A stretch of 64,000 nucleotides of DNA from Ascidiaceihabitans sp029251465 (lineage in GTDB: Bacteria > Pseudomonadota > Alphaproteobacteria > Rhodobacterales > Rhodobacteraceae), in the NCBI RefSeq assembly GCF_042932805.1, contig NZ_CP170633.1:1-64000 (forward strand), written 5' to 3'. The notes below the pieces were generated by a model that had not been told where the DNA came from, searched no databases, and was given only the letters and a program-made list of their open reading frames with translations. Shown here one piece after another: positions 1-9,024 of the stretch (its first letter is position 1; each line of letters starts with the position of its first letter). The translations under genes were made by a program, and so were the position numbers.

Positions 1-114
1 TAATCAATAGCGGATGTTCTCTCTGCGGACTTTGCTGTCTTTTGCTTGACGTTCACAAATGTCTGATTAGGCTTATTACATGCAATTACGTGCCAGCAAC
101 AAAAGCATGAATTT

Positions 115-807
115 TTGGTAAATCCGCGCCTCCCTCGCCCATTTCGCTCGGCATTAACTCGTCTGACAATTGCCTTCGCGTCTATGCTTTTTCTGGCTGG
201 ATGCGAGTTCGAGCTTTATAGATGGAAGCAGGCTGTGTCGCTCGTCGTCAATACGCCATTCGGTCCAGTGACAAGTACGTCAATCCAATGGGTCGAGGTC
301 AAAGAATATGACAAACCACTTTTTGCGACTACTACGAAATATGAGCGCAATGGAGGCGGCGGCCCCATCATTTTGAACATGGGCGGCGACAATGTGTTGT
401 TTGGCGTTTTTGAAGGGTTTCAATTTGCTGAAGGGACCGGTGTTGGTTCTGAACATGGCGGATACGTTTACGAAAACATGACCACTGAAGTTCTGCCCGA
501 GGCGAGGGAGATTGATTTCCAGTCCGACAGGGCAAAACGTGGGTTAACCTTCTTTCGATTTCGCAATCTGAACGATCCACTTAGTGGCGAATTGGTCGAT
601 ATCGAAAATCTCGCGGCGCATTTCGGAGAGGGGTATGCTCTCCAGGATGGATTTCTTGCCATTACACATCAGCCCGTCGAAGAAGGTCGTGCCGAAGCGT
701 TGCTGCCGTGGCTCGCGACGTACGAAGACGACATCTTTCTAGATCGAAATGTTTATGACCGAGGCACATTGGCCCCGAGTGCGATCATTTCGGGGTTTGA
801 AAGATGA
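115..807 (+). CDS. Hypothetical lipoprotein
   Basis: A 230-residue reading frame with a lipoprotein signal peptide: an arginine-rich start, a hydrophobic stretch and the lipobox LAGC ending near residue 30, so the mature protein should be lipid-anchored in an envelope membrane. The rest is soluble and has no motif I recognise. The only start that leaves room for the signal peptide is TTG at 115; no clear ribosome site precedes it, so the exact start is uncertain. It stands alone, more than 370 bases before the next gene. Function unknown. Confidence 0.6.
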   Translation: MVNPRLPRPFRSALTRLTIAFASMLFLAGCEFELYRWKQAVSLVVNTPFGPVTSTSIQWVEVKEYDKPLFATTTKYERNGGGGPIILNMGGDNVLFGVFEGFQFAEGTGVGSEHGGYVYENMTTEVLPEAREIDFQSDRAKRGLTFFRFRNLNDPLSGELVDIENLAAHFGEGYALQDGFLAITHQPVEEGRAEALLPWLATYEDDIFLDRNVYDRGTLAPSAIISGFER

Positions 808-1184
808 CTTCTCATTTTTCGTGATCTTTTCAGAAACGCTTTTCACCCCGATAAAGGACATTCGTTCATGATGCAGCATTTGTTTGTTTGGGTTCAAAGC
901 GGACGTTCTCCGCGTTGCTGCATCACCGCACTACACTTATTTGCGTAACGTCACGAGGGGCCTCATCCGGATCTTTGATCGGCTTTGAATACATCGCACT
1001 GCAGTTGTCTGAAACCTGACATTGGCTTTGAGCCGGTCACAATACGCCGTGCAAAACGTCACTGCTGCTACCAAGATTCGCCTTACGAAATGCAAATTTG
1101 GTTGAGCGAATTCGTCGAGGGCCTTGCCATTGGCGAAAAATGAATCAACCTTGAGTGGGAAGATAACAACCATGGGGAATCTCG
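808..1184. other. Intergenic region, no gene seen
   Basis: About 380 bases with no convincing reading frame on either strand. It must hold the promoter of the following transporter operon, but I cannot place -35/-10 boxes with confidence. The stretch near 895-920 resembles the first 35 bases of the window (both carry AGCGGA(T/C)GTTCTC), a weak hint of a dispersed non-coding motif. Confidence 0.4.
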
Positions 1185-2765
1185 ATGAAACCGACAATGG
1201 CACTCACAATCAGCGCTTTGCTGCTGAGCACAGCTGCACCACTTAGCGCGGAAACGCTGCGTTGGGCACGTTCAGGGGACGCGCTGACGCTTGATCCGCA
1301 TTCGCAAAACGAAGGGCCGACACATACGATCCGCCACCAGATGTACGAACCGTTGATCATTCGCGATGTGACAGGCGCGTTTGAACCGGCGCTCGCCACG
1401 GACTGGGCCCCAAAAGTGGACGATCCAAATGTCTGGGTTTTTAACCTGCGCGAAGGCGTGAAATTCCATGACGGCGCTGACTTCACATCTGAGGACGTTG
1501 TGTTCAGTTTTGAACGTGCCAAACAACCCAATTCCGACATGAAAGAACTGATCGGCTCCATCACCGAAGTGCGCGCTGTTGGCGATTATTCGGTCGAAAT
1601 TGTCACAGACGGACCGAACCCGATCCTGCCCTCAAACCTGACCAACCTTTACATGATGGACAAAGGCTGGACCGAAGCGAACAACACCGTCGACGTTCAG
1701 GACTTTGAAGGTGGCGAGATCACTTTCGCGACGACACATGTCAACGGCACCGGGCCTTATGTACTGGCCAGCCGCGAACCTGACGTGAAAACCGTGATGA
1801 CGCGCAACGACGCCTATTGGGGCCGTGACCAGTTCCCGATGGAGGTCAGCGAAATTGTCTATACTCCGATCCAGAATGCAGCGACCCGTGTGGCTGCCAT
1901 GTTGTCGGGCGAGATTGATTTTCTGCAAGACATGCCGGTGCAAGACCTTGCGCGCGTGAATGCCGTCGACGGATTAGTGGTGAAACAAGCACCGCAAAAC
2001 CGCGTGATCTTTTTTGGAATGAACCAAGGGGCAGCTGACCTTGAAGGGGATAACGTCGACGGTGCGAACCCGTTGGCCGATGTGCGTGTGCGCAAGGCGA
2101 TGTCGATGGCCATTAATCGCGATGCGATCCGCCAAGTTGTGATGCGCGGACAAAGCGCGCCTGCAGGTATGATTGCGCCTCCGTTTGTGAACGGTTGGAC
2201 AGCAGAGATGGACGCGGAATCCTCGACTGACATCGAAGGTGCCAAAGCCCTGATGGCAGAGGCAGGATACGGCGACGGTTTCTCTATCCGGCTTGATTGC
2301 CCGAACGATCGTTACGTGAACGACGAAGGCATCTGCCAAGCGGCTGTTGGCATGTTGGGTCAAATCGGCGTCAAAGTGAACCTCGATGCCAAACCAAAAG
2401 CCCAGCACTTCCCGTTGATTACCGATGGCAAGACCGACTTTTACATGTTGGGTTGGGGTGTGCCGACATACGATTCAGAGTATGTGTTTAACTTCCTCGT
2501 GCACGGCCGCGAAGCCGAAATCGGTACTTGGAACGGCACCGGTTACGCCAACGCTGATTTGGACGGCATGATCAAATCGTTAGCCTCAAATACCGATCTG
2601 GACGCTCGTAATGCTGACATCGCCAAAATTTGGCGCGTCGTTCAGGATGAACAGCTGTACATCCCGATCCACCACCAGGTTCTGAACTGGGGGATGTCAG
2701 ACAAAGTTGGCATCGAGGTTGATCCAGAAGATCAGCCAAAGGTAAAGTACTTTACGATGAAATAG
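1185..2765 (+). CDS. ABC transporter substrate-binding protein, peptide family 5 (first copy)
   Basis: Periplasmic binding protein of the SBP_bac_5 (DppA/OppA) family, 526 residues, the usual length. A Sec signal peptide ends at about residue 22 (PLSA before ETLRW). Family signatures follow: LDPHSQNEGPT, the LREGVKFHDGADFTSEDV region near residue 90, and VRKAMSMAINRDAI near 305. It captures a peptide or similar small solute for the permease pair encoded downstream. It is a paralogue of the next gene: both share a CPNDRY-x-NDE-x-x-CQA segment near residue 370. A strong terminator-like hairpin follows. The family assignment is secure; the substrate cannot be read from sequence. Confidence 0.9.
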   Translation: MKPTMALTISALLLSTAAPLSAETLRWARSGDALTLDPHSQNEGPTHTIRHQMYEPLIIRDVTGAFEPALATDWAPKVDDPNVWVFNLREGVKFHDGADFTSEDVVFSFERAKQPNSDMKELIGSITEVRAVGDYSVEIVTDGPNPILPSNLTNLYMMDKGWTEANNTVDVQDFEGGEITFATTHVNGTGPYVLASREPDVKTVMTRNDAYWGRDQFPMEVSEIVYTPIQNAATRVAAMLSGEIDFLQDMPVQDLARVNAVDGLVVKQAPQNRVIFFGMNQGAADLEGDNVDGANPLADVRVRKAMSMAINRDAIRQVVMRGQSAPAGMIAPPFVNGWTAEMDAESSTDIEGAKALMAEAGYGDGFSIRLDCPNDRYVNDEGICQAAVGMLGQIGVKVNLDAKPKAQHFPLITDGKTDFYMLGWGVPTYDSEYVFNFLVHGREAEIGTWNGTGYANADLDGMIKSLASNTDLDARNADIAKIWRVVQDEQLYIPIHHQVLNWGMSDKVGIEVDPEDQPKVKYFTMK

Positions 2766-2773
2766 CCCTACAT

Positions 2774-2809
2774 GCGGCGGGCCAGTTTCTTGGGCCCGCC
2801 GCCTTTTTT
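2774..2809 (+). terminator. Terminator or attenuator between the two binding-protein genes
   Basis: A 10-bp perfect stem (GCGGCGGGCC, 2774-2783, with GGCCCGCCGC, 2793-2802), a 9-base loop, then a C and six T. This is a classic intrinsic terminator just after the first binding-protein gene. It probably acts partially, so that the first binding protein is made in excess over the downstream transporter parts. Confidence 0.8.
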
Positions 2810-2856
2810 ACAAGCACCGGTGCACGCATCCGTTTCGGCTCAGATTAGGAAATAGA

Positions 2857-4422
2857 ATGTTACGAAATTTAAGCTATGCCGCACTCATTGCCGCGGCCGC
2901 CTCCACCACCCACGCAGAAGAATTTACGTGGGCCGTTACAACCGACCCTCAAACGATGGACCCCCATGCGGTTAACTCCGCCCCGGTTCTGGGCTTCTTG
3001 AACAACGTCTACGAAGGGCTCGTGCGGCGTGGTCAGGACATGGCGATCGAACCGGCCCTCGCAACCAGTTGGGAAGCGATCGGGGCAGGGGACGGATGGC
3101 GTTTTAATCTACGCAAAGACGTCACATTCCAGGACGGTGCCGCATTCACAGCCCAAGACGTACTGTTTTCATACGAACGCGCATCCAGCGACGAAGCCGA
3201 CACAAGCAGTTGGTTTTCGCCCGTATCCGAGGTTGTCGTCGTTGACGATTTCACAGTCGATATCATGACGACCTCGCCTAACCCGATCTTTCCCGACAGT
3301 ATCGCCAACTGGATGATCATGGACAGCGATTGGGCCACGGCGAACGAAGCCGCCCGTCCCAACAAAGAAAGCGGCAACTACGCCACGCTCAACACCAACG
3401 GCACTGGTGCCTTTGCCATCACAAACCGCGAGCCGGGCTTGCGCACTGTGCTTGAACCGCACGCAGGCTGGTGGGGCGAGGCGTCCCATAACATTACCCG
3501 AGCCGAACTGACCCCGATCCAGAACCCGGCTACGGCCCTCGCCGCATTGCTGTCGGGTGATGTTGATTTCATCAACCCCGTGCCGGTACAGGACGTCGCG
3601 CGCTTGCAACGTGATGCGAACGTGAAAGTCATCCAAGGGATTGAGGCGCGCGTGATCATGTTGGGGTTCCCACATGAAGCAGCGGCTTTGAAATATTCGC
3701 TTGAGACATCGGACGCCAACCCCTTTGCTGATCCGCGCGTCCGCCGTGCTGTGGCGCATGCGGTCAACGTTCCTGCAATCTTGCAAACGACCATGCGCGG
3801 CAACGCAGAGGCGGTGAACCAACTGGTTAGCCCTGCAATGCGCGGCTATTCCGATGCGTTGGGCGGTGACGCGGCCTATGATCAGGATGCCGCGCGCGCG
3901 TTGTTGGCCGAAGCCGGATACGCCGACGGTTTCTCCTTTGGTCTGAAATGCCCGAATGACCGCTACCTGAACGACGAAGCGGTCTGTCAGGCGATTACCG
4001 CCATGTTGGCCCAAGTTGGTCTGCGTGCCACGCTAGATGCAATGCCGGTTCAGAACTACTGGCCAGAACTGCGCGCCGACAATTACGATATGTACCTGTT
4101 GGGTTGGTCGCCCGGCACGTTTGACGCCGAACACCCGATCCGTTTTCTTGCCGCGACCCCGAACGAGGAAAAGCGTCTTGGCAGCTGGAACTTTGGTGGC
4201 TATTCCAACGCGCGTGTTGATGAATTGCTGCCCATGATCCAATCGGAAATTGATGATACCAAGCGTCAGTCAATGCTCGATGAAGTCGCACAGACGTTGC
4301 AGGATGAAACGGCCTATGTGCCGCTTTATGTTCAGCCTCTTGTCTGGGGGACCCGCGCCAATATTGATCTGGTGCAACGCCCTGACAACTTCTTTATTCT
4401 GCGCTGGGTGACAGTTAACTAA
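2857..4422 (+). CDS. ABC transporter substrate-binding protein, peptide family 5 (second copy)
   Basis: SBP_bac_5 family periplasmic protein of 521 residues with a signal peptide cleaved near residue 20 (TTHA before EEFTW). It keeps the family signatures MDPHAVNSAP, LRKDVTFQDGAAFTAQDV and VRRAVAHAVNV, and the CPNDRYLNDE segment shared with the preceding gene, so the two look like a tandem duplication that has diverged. An AGGA ribosome site sits about 6 bases before the ATG. It probably feeds the same permeases with a different or overlapping substrate. A 7-bp GC-rich hairpin follows the stop codon. Confidence 0.9.
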   Translation: MLRNLSYAALIAAAASTTHAEEFTWAVTTDPQTMDPHAVNSAPVLGFLNNVYEGLVRRGQDMAIEPALATSWEAIGAGDGWRFNLRKDVTFQDGAAFTAQDVLFSYERASSDEADTSSWFSPVSEVVVVDDFTVDIMTTSPNPIFPDSIANWMIMDSDWATANEAARPNKESGNYATLNTNGTGAFAITNREPGLRTVLEPHAGWWGEASHNITRAELTPIQNPATALAALLSGDVDFINPVPVQDVARLQRDANVKVIQGIEARVIMLGFPHEAAALKYSLETSDANPFADPRVRRAVAHAVNVPAILQTTMRGNAEAVNQLVSPAMRGYSDALGGDAAYDQDAARALLAEAGYADGFSFGLKCPNDRYLNDEAVCQAITAMLAQVGLRATLDAMPVQNYWPELRADNYDMYLLGWSPGTFDAEHPIRFLAATPNEEKRLGSWNFGGYSNARVDELLPMIQSEIDDTKRQSMLDEVAQTLQDETAYVPLYVQPLVWGTRANIDLVQRPDNFFILRWVTVN

Positions 4423-4431
4423 GACCATTTG

Positions 4432-4450
4432 GGGGGCCGCGCAGGCCCCC
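4432..4450 (+). promoter_or_regulatory. Hairpin between binding-protein and permease genes
   Basis: Perfect 7-bp stem GGGGGCC/GGCCCCC with a 5-base loop, 10 bases after the binding-protein stop codon and without a T tract. Position and form fit an mRNA-stabilising or partial-termination element that keeps binding-protein transcript above permease transcript. Confidence 0.55.
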
Positions 4451-4473
4451 TGGACTTTGGGGAATTCACCATC

Positions 4474-5454
4474 ATGCTGGCCTATATTATCAGACGCGTT
4501 GTGCAATCCGCGCTTGTTTTGCTGATCGTGGGACTGACGGCATTTTCGATGTTCCGCTTTGTTGGTGACCCGATTGACAACATGCTGGGGCAAGAACGCA
4601 CGGTTGCGGATATCGAGCGACTGCGCGAACAGCTTGGTCTCGATCAATCGTTTCCCGTGCAATACTATAAATTCCTGACTGAGGCCGCGCAGGGCAACTT
4701 TGGGGTAAGCTACCGACAGGGACGGCCCGTGGCCGATATCTTGATCGAACGCGCGCCTGCCACGCTAGAACTTGCAGCCGTGTCTGGAATACTAGCAATC
4801 GCATTTGGCATCGGCTTTGGCGTCTTCACTGCAATCAGGCGCGACGGGTTCTTGGCCAATTTCATTATGTCAGCCTCCCTCATTGGCGTCTCGCTGCCGA
4901 CCTTCTTAATCGGGATATTATTGATCTACATCTTTTCGGTCGAACTGGGATGGCTGCCCAGTTTTGGACGCGGGGAAACAGTAAAAATCGGCAATTGGTC
5001 CACGGGGTTGCTGACAGCCTCAGGGCTCAAAGCGTTGGTTTTACCCTCCATCACGCTTGGGCTTTACCAGATGACCTTGATCATGCGCTTGGTACGCTCA
5101 GAAATGCTCGAGGTTCTGCGACAGGACTACATCCGTTTTGCCCGCGCGCGGGGACTACGTGAAAGAACGATCAATTTCCGGCATGCTTTGAAAAACACAA
5201 TGGTGCCCGTGATCACGGTCATCGGCCTACAGCTAGGCGCGATCATTGCGTTTGCGATCATCACCGAAACGGTGTTCCAGTGGCCAGGCGTGGGCTTGTT
5301 GTTCATCAACGCGGTGCAATTTGTCGACATCCCGGTCATGGCCGCATACCTCATGCTGATCTCGGTCATGTTTGTGGGGATCAACCTGATCGTGGACATC
5401 CTTTATTTCTTTATCGACCCACGCCTGCGGGTCGATCGCGCGGGGGGACACTGA
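4474..5454 (+). CDS. ABC transporter permease, DppB/OppB type
   Basis: Inner-membrane permease of 326 residues with about six hydrophobic segments and the binding-protein-dependent transport signature around residues 195-260 (RSEMLEVLRQDYIRFARARG, the EAA-loop equivalent that contacts the ATPase). The start was set at ATG 4474, giving the typical N-terminus MLAYIIRRVVQSALVLLIVG; an upstream in-frame codon at 4429 would add a non-conserved tail lying in the hairpin. The stop overlaps the next start (TGATG), so it is co-translated with the partner permease. Confidence 0.92.
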   Translation: MLAYIIRRVVQSALVLLIVGLTAFSMFRFVGDPIDNMLGQERTVADIERLREQLGLDQSFPVQYYKFLTEAAQGNFGVSYRQGRPVADILIERAPATLELAAVSGILAIAFGIGFGVFTAIRRDGFLANFIMSASLIGVSLPTFLIGILLIYIFSVELGWLPSFGRGETVKIGNWSTGLLTASGLKALVLPSITLGLYQMTLIMRLVRSEMLEVLRQDYIRFARARGLRERTINFRHALKNTMVPVITVIGLQLGAIIAFAIITETVFQWPGVGLLFINAVQFVDIPVMAAYLMLISVMFVGINLIVDILYFFIDPRLRVDRAGGH

Positions 5455-6398
5455 TGACTGACGTACCATTAAAGCCAGCAGAGCAATCGCGGCTGCGTGT
5501 TTTCCTCGATAGCGACGTTTTCTACATGTTCAAAACGTCACCCGTCGCCGTGGTGTCGACACTCATTTTCGCAACTCTGGTGTTGTCAGCTATCTTTGCG
5601 CCACTCATTGCGCCCACTAACCCGTTCGACCCGGCATCTTTGAACCTGATGAATGGCTTCACGGGGCCTATGACACCCAATGCGTTCACGGGCGAAAGCT
5701 TTTTGTTGGGCACTGATGATCAAGGACGTGATGTGTTTTCAACGATCCTGTACGGGATGCGCGTGTCGCTGTTTGTAGGGGTGGCCGCCGTCCTGCTTGC
5801 GATGGTGCTTGGCATCACCTTGGGTCTGATCTCGGGCTACGTCGGTGGATGGACAGAAACCATCATTATGCGCACCGCCGATGTGCAACTGACCTTTCCA
5901 TCGATCCTTGTGGCGATGTTGATTTTTGGGGTCGCCAAGGGGATCACCCCGGTTGAATACCGTGATCAGATGGCGATCTGGGTCCTGATTTTAGCCATCG
6001 GTCTAAGTGATTGGGTACAGTTTGCCCGCGTCGTTCGGGGGGCTACGATGGTCGAAAAGCGCAAAGAATACGTTGAGGCCGCCCGCCTCATTGGTCGCAC
6101 GCCCTTTGCGATCATGCTGCGCCACATCCTACCCAACGTCCTGTCGCCGGTTTTGGTGATCGCCACGATCTCGCTTGCCTTGGCGATCATCGCCGAAGCG
6201 ACGCTGAGCTTTCTTGGTGTGGGTGCACCTGCGACGCAGCCCTCGCTGGGGACATTGATCCGCATCGGGCAAGGGTTCCTTTTTTCGGGCGAATGGTGGA
6301 TTTTGCTGTTCCCCGCCGTCACGCTGTTAACCCTCGCGCTGAGCGTTAATCTGCTGGGCGACTGGCTGCGCGATGCGCTAAATCCAAGGCTGCGCTGA
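5454..6398 (+). CDS. ABC transporter permease, DppC/OppC type
   Basis: Second inner-membrane permease, 314 residues, with the OppC hallmarks LLGTDDQGRDVFSTILYGMR near residue 85 and an EAA loop near 200-225 (KEYVEAARLIGRTPFAIMLR). It forms the transmembrane heterodimer with the preceding protein. The start is ATG 5454, overlapping the upstream TGA by one base; longer in-frame extensions lie inside the previous gene and are not credible. It overlaps the next ATPase gene by one base in the same way. Confidence 0.92.
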   Translation: MTDVPLKPAEQSRLRVFLDSDVFYMFKTSPVAVVSTLIFATLVLSAIFAPLIAPTNPFDPASLNLMNGFTGPMTPNAFTGESFLLGTDDQGRDVFSTILYGMRVSLFVGVAAVLLAMVLGITLGLISGYVGGWTETIIMRTADVQLTFPSILVAMLIFGVAKGITPVEYRDQMAIWVLILAIGLSDWVQFARVVRGATMVEKRKEYVEAARLIGRTPFAIMLRHILPNVLSPVLVIATISLALAIIAEATLSFLGVGAPATQPSLGTLIRIGQGFLFSGEWWILLFPAVTLLTLALSVNLLGDWLRDALNPRLR

Positions 6399-7372
6399 TG
6401 TCTGATGTTGCATTGTCGATCAGGGGTTTGTCAGTCGAAATTCCCAACCGCGCCGGAATTGTCAAACCGGTTGACGGTGTAAGCTATGACATACATGCCG
6501 GCGAAATTTTGGGGGTTGTCGGGGAAAGCGGCGCGGGTAAATCCATGGCTGGCAACGCGGTGATTGGTCTGTTGACCCCACCGGCCCACATTGCAGCGGG
6601 CGAAATACGGCTTAACGGAAATCGCATTGATTTGCTCAAGGACGAAGACATGCGCCGCTTGCGTGGAAAACAGATCGGTATGGTTTTCCAAGACCCTCTG
6701 ACCTCGTTAAACCCGCTTTTGAGTATTGGTGATCAGCTCACCGAAACCATGTTGACCCATCTGGATATCAGCCGCAGCGAAGCGGACAACAGGGCAATTG
6801 CCGCGCTGGAAGAGGTTGGCATCCCTGGTGCCGCCGAACGTATTGATAGCTATCCACATGAATTCAGCGGCGGTATGCGACAGCGTGTCGTGATCGCTTT
6901 GGCCTTATGCGCAGAACCTTCGCTGATCATCGCGGATGAACCAACGACAGCGCTGGACGTGTCAGTTCAAGCACAGATCATTGCGCTTCTCAAACGCCTG
7001 TGCCGGGATCGGGGCACTGCGGTGATGCTGATCACCCATGATATGGGCGTGATTGCAGAGGCCGCGGACCGTGTAGCCGTGATGTATGCAGGGCGTCTGG
7101 CCGAACTTGGTAATGTGCGCGATGTGCTGACTGCACCCCGCCATCCCTACACCTTTGGTTTGATGGCCTCGACACCTTTGGCGTCACAGGGCAAAGCGCG
7201 GCTGCACCAGATTGAAGGCGCGATGCCAAGACTTAACAAAGTGCCAGAGGGCTGCCCATTTAACCCCCGCTGCGCGTATGCCCAAGACAAATGCCGCGCA
7301 GCCCCCGCTCCACAAATCACAGATGGCCACGCTGCGTGTTGGTTCCCCATGGCCGTGGAAAAGGTATCGTAA
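6398..7372 (+). CDS. ABC transporter ATP-binding protein, DppD/OppD type
   Basis: Cytoplasmic ATPase, 324 residues. Visible motifs are Walker A GESGAGKSM near residue 45, the ABC signature FSGGMRQR near 155, Walker B LIIADEPTTALD near 177, and the oligopeptide-transporter C-terminal cysteine segment CPFNPRCAYAQDKC. Walker A ends in KSM where KST is usual; Ser is retained, so activity is likely. It is translationally coupled to both neighbours by one-base overlaps. Confidence 0.93.
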   Translation: MSDVALSIRGLSVEIPNRAGIVKPVDGVSYDIHAGEILGVVGESGAGKSMAGNAVIGLLTPPAHIAAGEIRLNGNRIDLLKDEDMRRLRGKQIGMVFQDPLTSLNPLLSIGDQLTETMLTHLDISRSEADNRAIAALEEVGIPGAAERIDSYPHEFSGGMRQRVVIALALCAEPSLIIADEPTTALDVSVQAQIIALLKRLCRDRGTAVMLITHDMGVIAEAADRVAVMYAGRLAELGNVRDVLTAPRHPYTFGLMASTPLASQGKARLHQIEGAMPRLNKVPEGCPFNPRCAYAQDKCRAAPAPQITDGHAACWFPMAVEKVS

Positions 7373-8334
7373 TGTCGCTGATATCCGTTAAATCCCTCAC
7401 CCGGGTGTTCGACGTGTCCAAGCCCTGGTTGAACCGTGTGATCGAACGACGCGCAAAATCGCTGCTGACCGCCGTTTCCGAAGTGGACTTTGAAGTTGCT
7501 GAACGCAGCACCTATGCGCTTGTTGGCGAAAGTGGGTCGGGGAAATCAACGATCGGGCGCATGCTGGTCGGGCTTTTGACGCCCACATCCGGCAGGGTCG
7601 AAATCAACGGTGTGAGCCTCGCGACCGAAACAGACGCTAGCAAAATCGATCTGATCCGCTCTGACATTCAAATGATTTTCCAAGATCCCTTTGCCTCGCT
7701 GAACCCGCGATGGCGGGTGCGCGACATTATCGTGGAACCCGTTGTGGCGCGTGGTGGGGATGCGACTGGTCTGGCCGAAAAACTGTTAGAACAAGTGGGG
7801 CTTTCCGCGCTTGATGCAGGCAAATTCCCGCATGAGTTTTCAGGGGGGCAGCGACAAAGAATTTGCATTGCCCGTGCGTTGTCTTCTGAACCAAAACTGA
7901 TCGTGTGCGACGAACCGACATCGGCTCTTGATGTGTCGGTACAAGCGCAAGTTCTAAATCTGATGAGCGATCTCAAGGATAACTTCGGGCTCACATACGT
8001 TTTGATCAGCCACGATCTGACAGTGGTCCAACACATGGCGGACCGTATTGGCGTGCTCTACCTTGGCCGCTTGGTTGAAGAAGCCAGCCCCGAAGATTTG
8101 TTTGCTAACACCAAGCATCCATACACCAAGATGCTGCTAGAAGCTGCACCCCGCATGGACGGGTTTGGCCGCGAGGCCGAACTGCCAGAGGGCGAAATCC
8201 CCGATCCCATCAACCCACCAACCGGCTGTGCATTCCATCCGCGCTGTCCAATTTCGACCGATATTTGTAGAAAAGATCGACCAGTAATGCGCAGTTTGAA
8301 CAATACACGCGTGGCCTGCCATCTCGCAGAATAG
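7372..8334 (+). CDS. ABC transporter ATP-binding protein, DppF/OppF type
   Basis: Second ATPase of the peptide-type importer, 320 residues. Walker A GESGSGKST, signature FSGGQRQR, Walker B LIVCDEPTSALD and the C-terminal CAFHPRCPISTDIC segment are all present. The start was taken at ATG 7372, which overlaps the upstream TAA; an in-frame codon at 7291 lies within the previous gene. This closes an operon of two binding proteins, two permeases and two ATPases. It converges on the Rrf2 gene about 120 bases away, and no strong terminator is seen between them. Confidence 0.93.
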   Translation: MSLISVKSLTRVFDVSKPWLNRVIERRAKSLLTAVSEVDFEVAERSTYALVGESGSGKSTIGRMLVGLLTPTSGRVEINGVSLATETDASKIDLIRSDIQMIFQDPFASLNPRWRVRDIIVEPVVARGGDATGLAEKLLEQVGLSALDAGKFPHEFSGGQRQRICIARALSSEPKLIVCDEPTSALDVSVQAQVLNLMSDLKDNFGLTYVLISHDLTVVQHMADRIGVLYLGRLVEEASPEDLFANTKHPYTKMLLEAAPRMDGFGREAELPEGEIPDPINPPTGCAFHPRCPISTDICRKDRPVMRSLNNTRVACHLAE

Positions 8335-8452
8335 TTCAGTCTAGGTTTTGCCATTGCTTGACCTGCAAACGTACTGCGTTTTTGCATAGCCAGCTGAAGC
8401 TGCCCTTGGTTCCAAAAACCATAGCGACGGACAGGGTCAGTGATTTGTCTTC

Positions 8453-8917
8453 CTATTCGACCGCCGCTTCAATCCGCGGCAAATCCAGCGGTGCAATCCG
8501 CTCCATCAACTGCCCTCGGTTTGAGGCGATATTTGCTATTGTCAGACCGTCAAGCACCGCCATGAAGGCCGCAGTTGCCTCCTGAATCTTTTTCGAAAGG
8601 ACACAGATGCCGATCAGCGGGCACGTGTTCTTTTCAGGGTTAAAGCACTCGACGACGTCCATCGGGCCTTCGGTAATCCGAATGACATCACCCACGATGA
8701 TGTCGGCAGGCAAACGTGCGAGGCGAAATCCGCCGCCACGCCCACGAACGGTTTCTAAATACCCCGCTTTGCCCAGCTCATGAACAACCTTCATGATGTG
8801 GGGACGCGATATATTGTGGATTCTTGCCACGTCTTCAATCCGGACAAGCTCGGGGGCTTTGAGCGCTGCCAGCTGCAACGCGCGCAGCGCATAGTTGGAA
8901 TAACTGGTTAATTTCAT
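8453..8917 (-). CDS. nsrR: Rrf2-family transcriptional regulator, NsrR-like
   Basis: DNA-binding regulator of 154 residues. The N-terminal winged helix begins MKLTSYSNYALRALQ and has the family wing TVRGRGGGFRLAR near residues 57-69. Three cysteines follow at about residues 91, 99 and 105 (in ECFNPEKNTC and GICVL), the pattern used by NsrR to hold an oxygen-stable, NO-reactive Fe-S cluster. The gene faces the peroxiredoxin gene, and the shared promoter region holds a 23-base imperfect palindrome close to the known NsrR site. Together these make NsrR the best call; a general Fe-S Rrf2 regulator such as an IscR or RirA relative is the alternative. Confidence 0.78.
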   Translation of the reverse strand: MKLTSYSNYALRALQLAALKAPELVRIEDVARIHNISRPHIMKVVHELGKAGYLETVRGRGGGFRLARLPADIIVGDVIRITEGPMDVVECFNPEKNTCPLIGICVLSKKIQEATAAFMAVLDGLTIANIASNRGQLMERIAPLDLPRIEAAVE

Positions 8918-8941
8918 GGTGCTTCCTGTTGTCGCACCTCA

Positions 8942-8964
8942 AAGATACATTCAAAGTATTGCTT
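8942..8964. promoter_or_regulatory. Candidate NsrR operator
   Basis: A 23-base imperfect palindrome with arms AAGATACATTC and AGTATTGCTT around the centre, beginning AAG and ending CTT. The left half differs at two or three positions from the AAGATGCATTT half-site reported for NsrR in other proteobacteria. It lies 25 bases upstream of the repressor gene and 60 bases upstream of the peroxiredoxin gene, placed to control both directions. Confidence 0.6.
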
Positions 8965-9024
8965 TTGTAAATGGGCTTTGTTAGATGCCTTTTAAACCAC
9001 TATTCAAAATATAGGATAAGAGCC

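Noticed and set aside
1..920. Dispersed repeat between window bases 5-30 and 893-920
   Set aside because: Only about 13 bases agree (AGCGGA(T/C)GTTCTC); too short to call a repeat without genome-wide counts.
3169..4014. Long minus-strand frame of 281 residues
   Set aside because: It lies entirely inside the second binding-protein gene, has no known motif and an arginine/glycine/histidine-rich composition typical of antisense frames in GC-rich genes.
8335..8452. Terminator between the OppF-type gene and the Rrf2 gene
   Set aside because: The best hairpin (TGCAAACG with CGTTTTTGCA) needs bulges and has no proper T tract.
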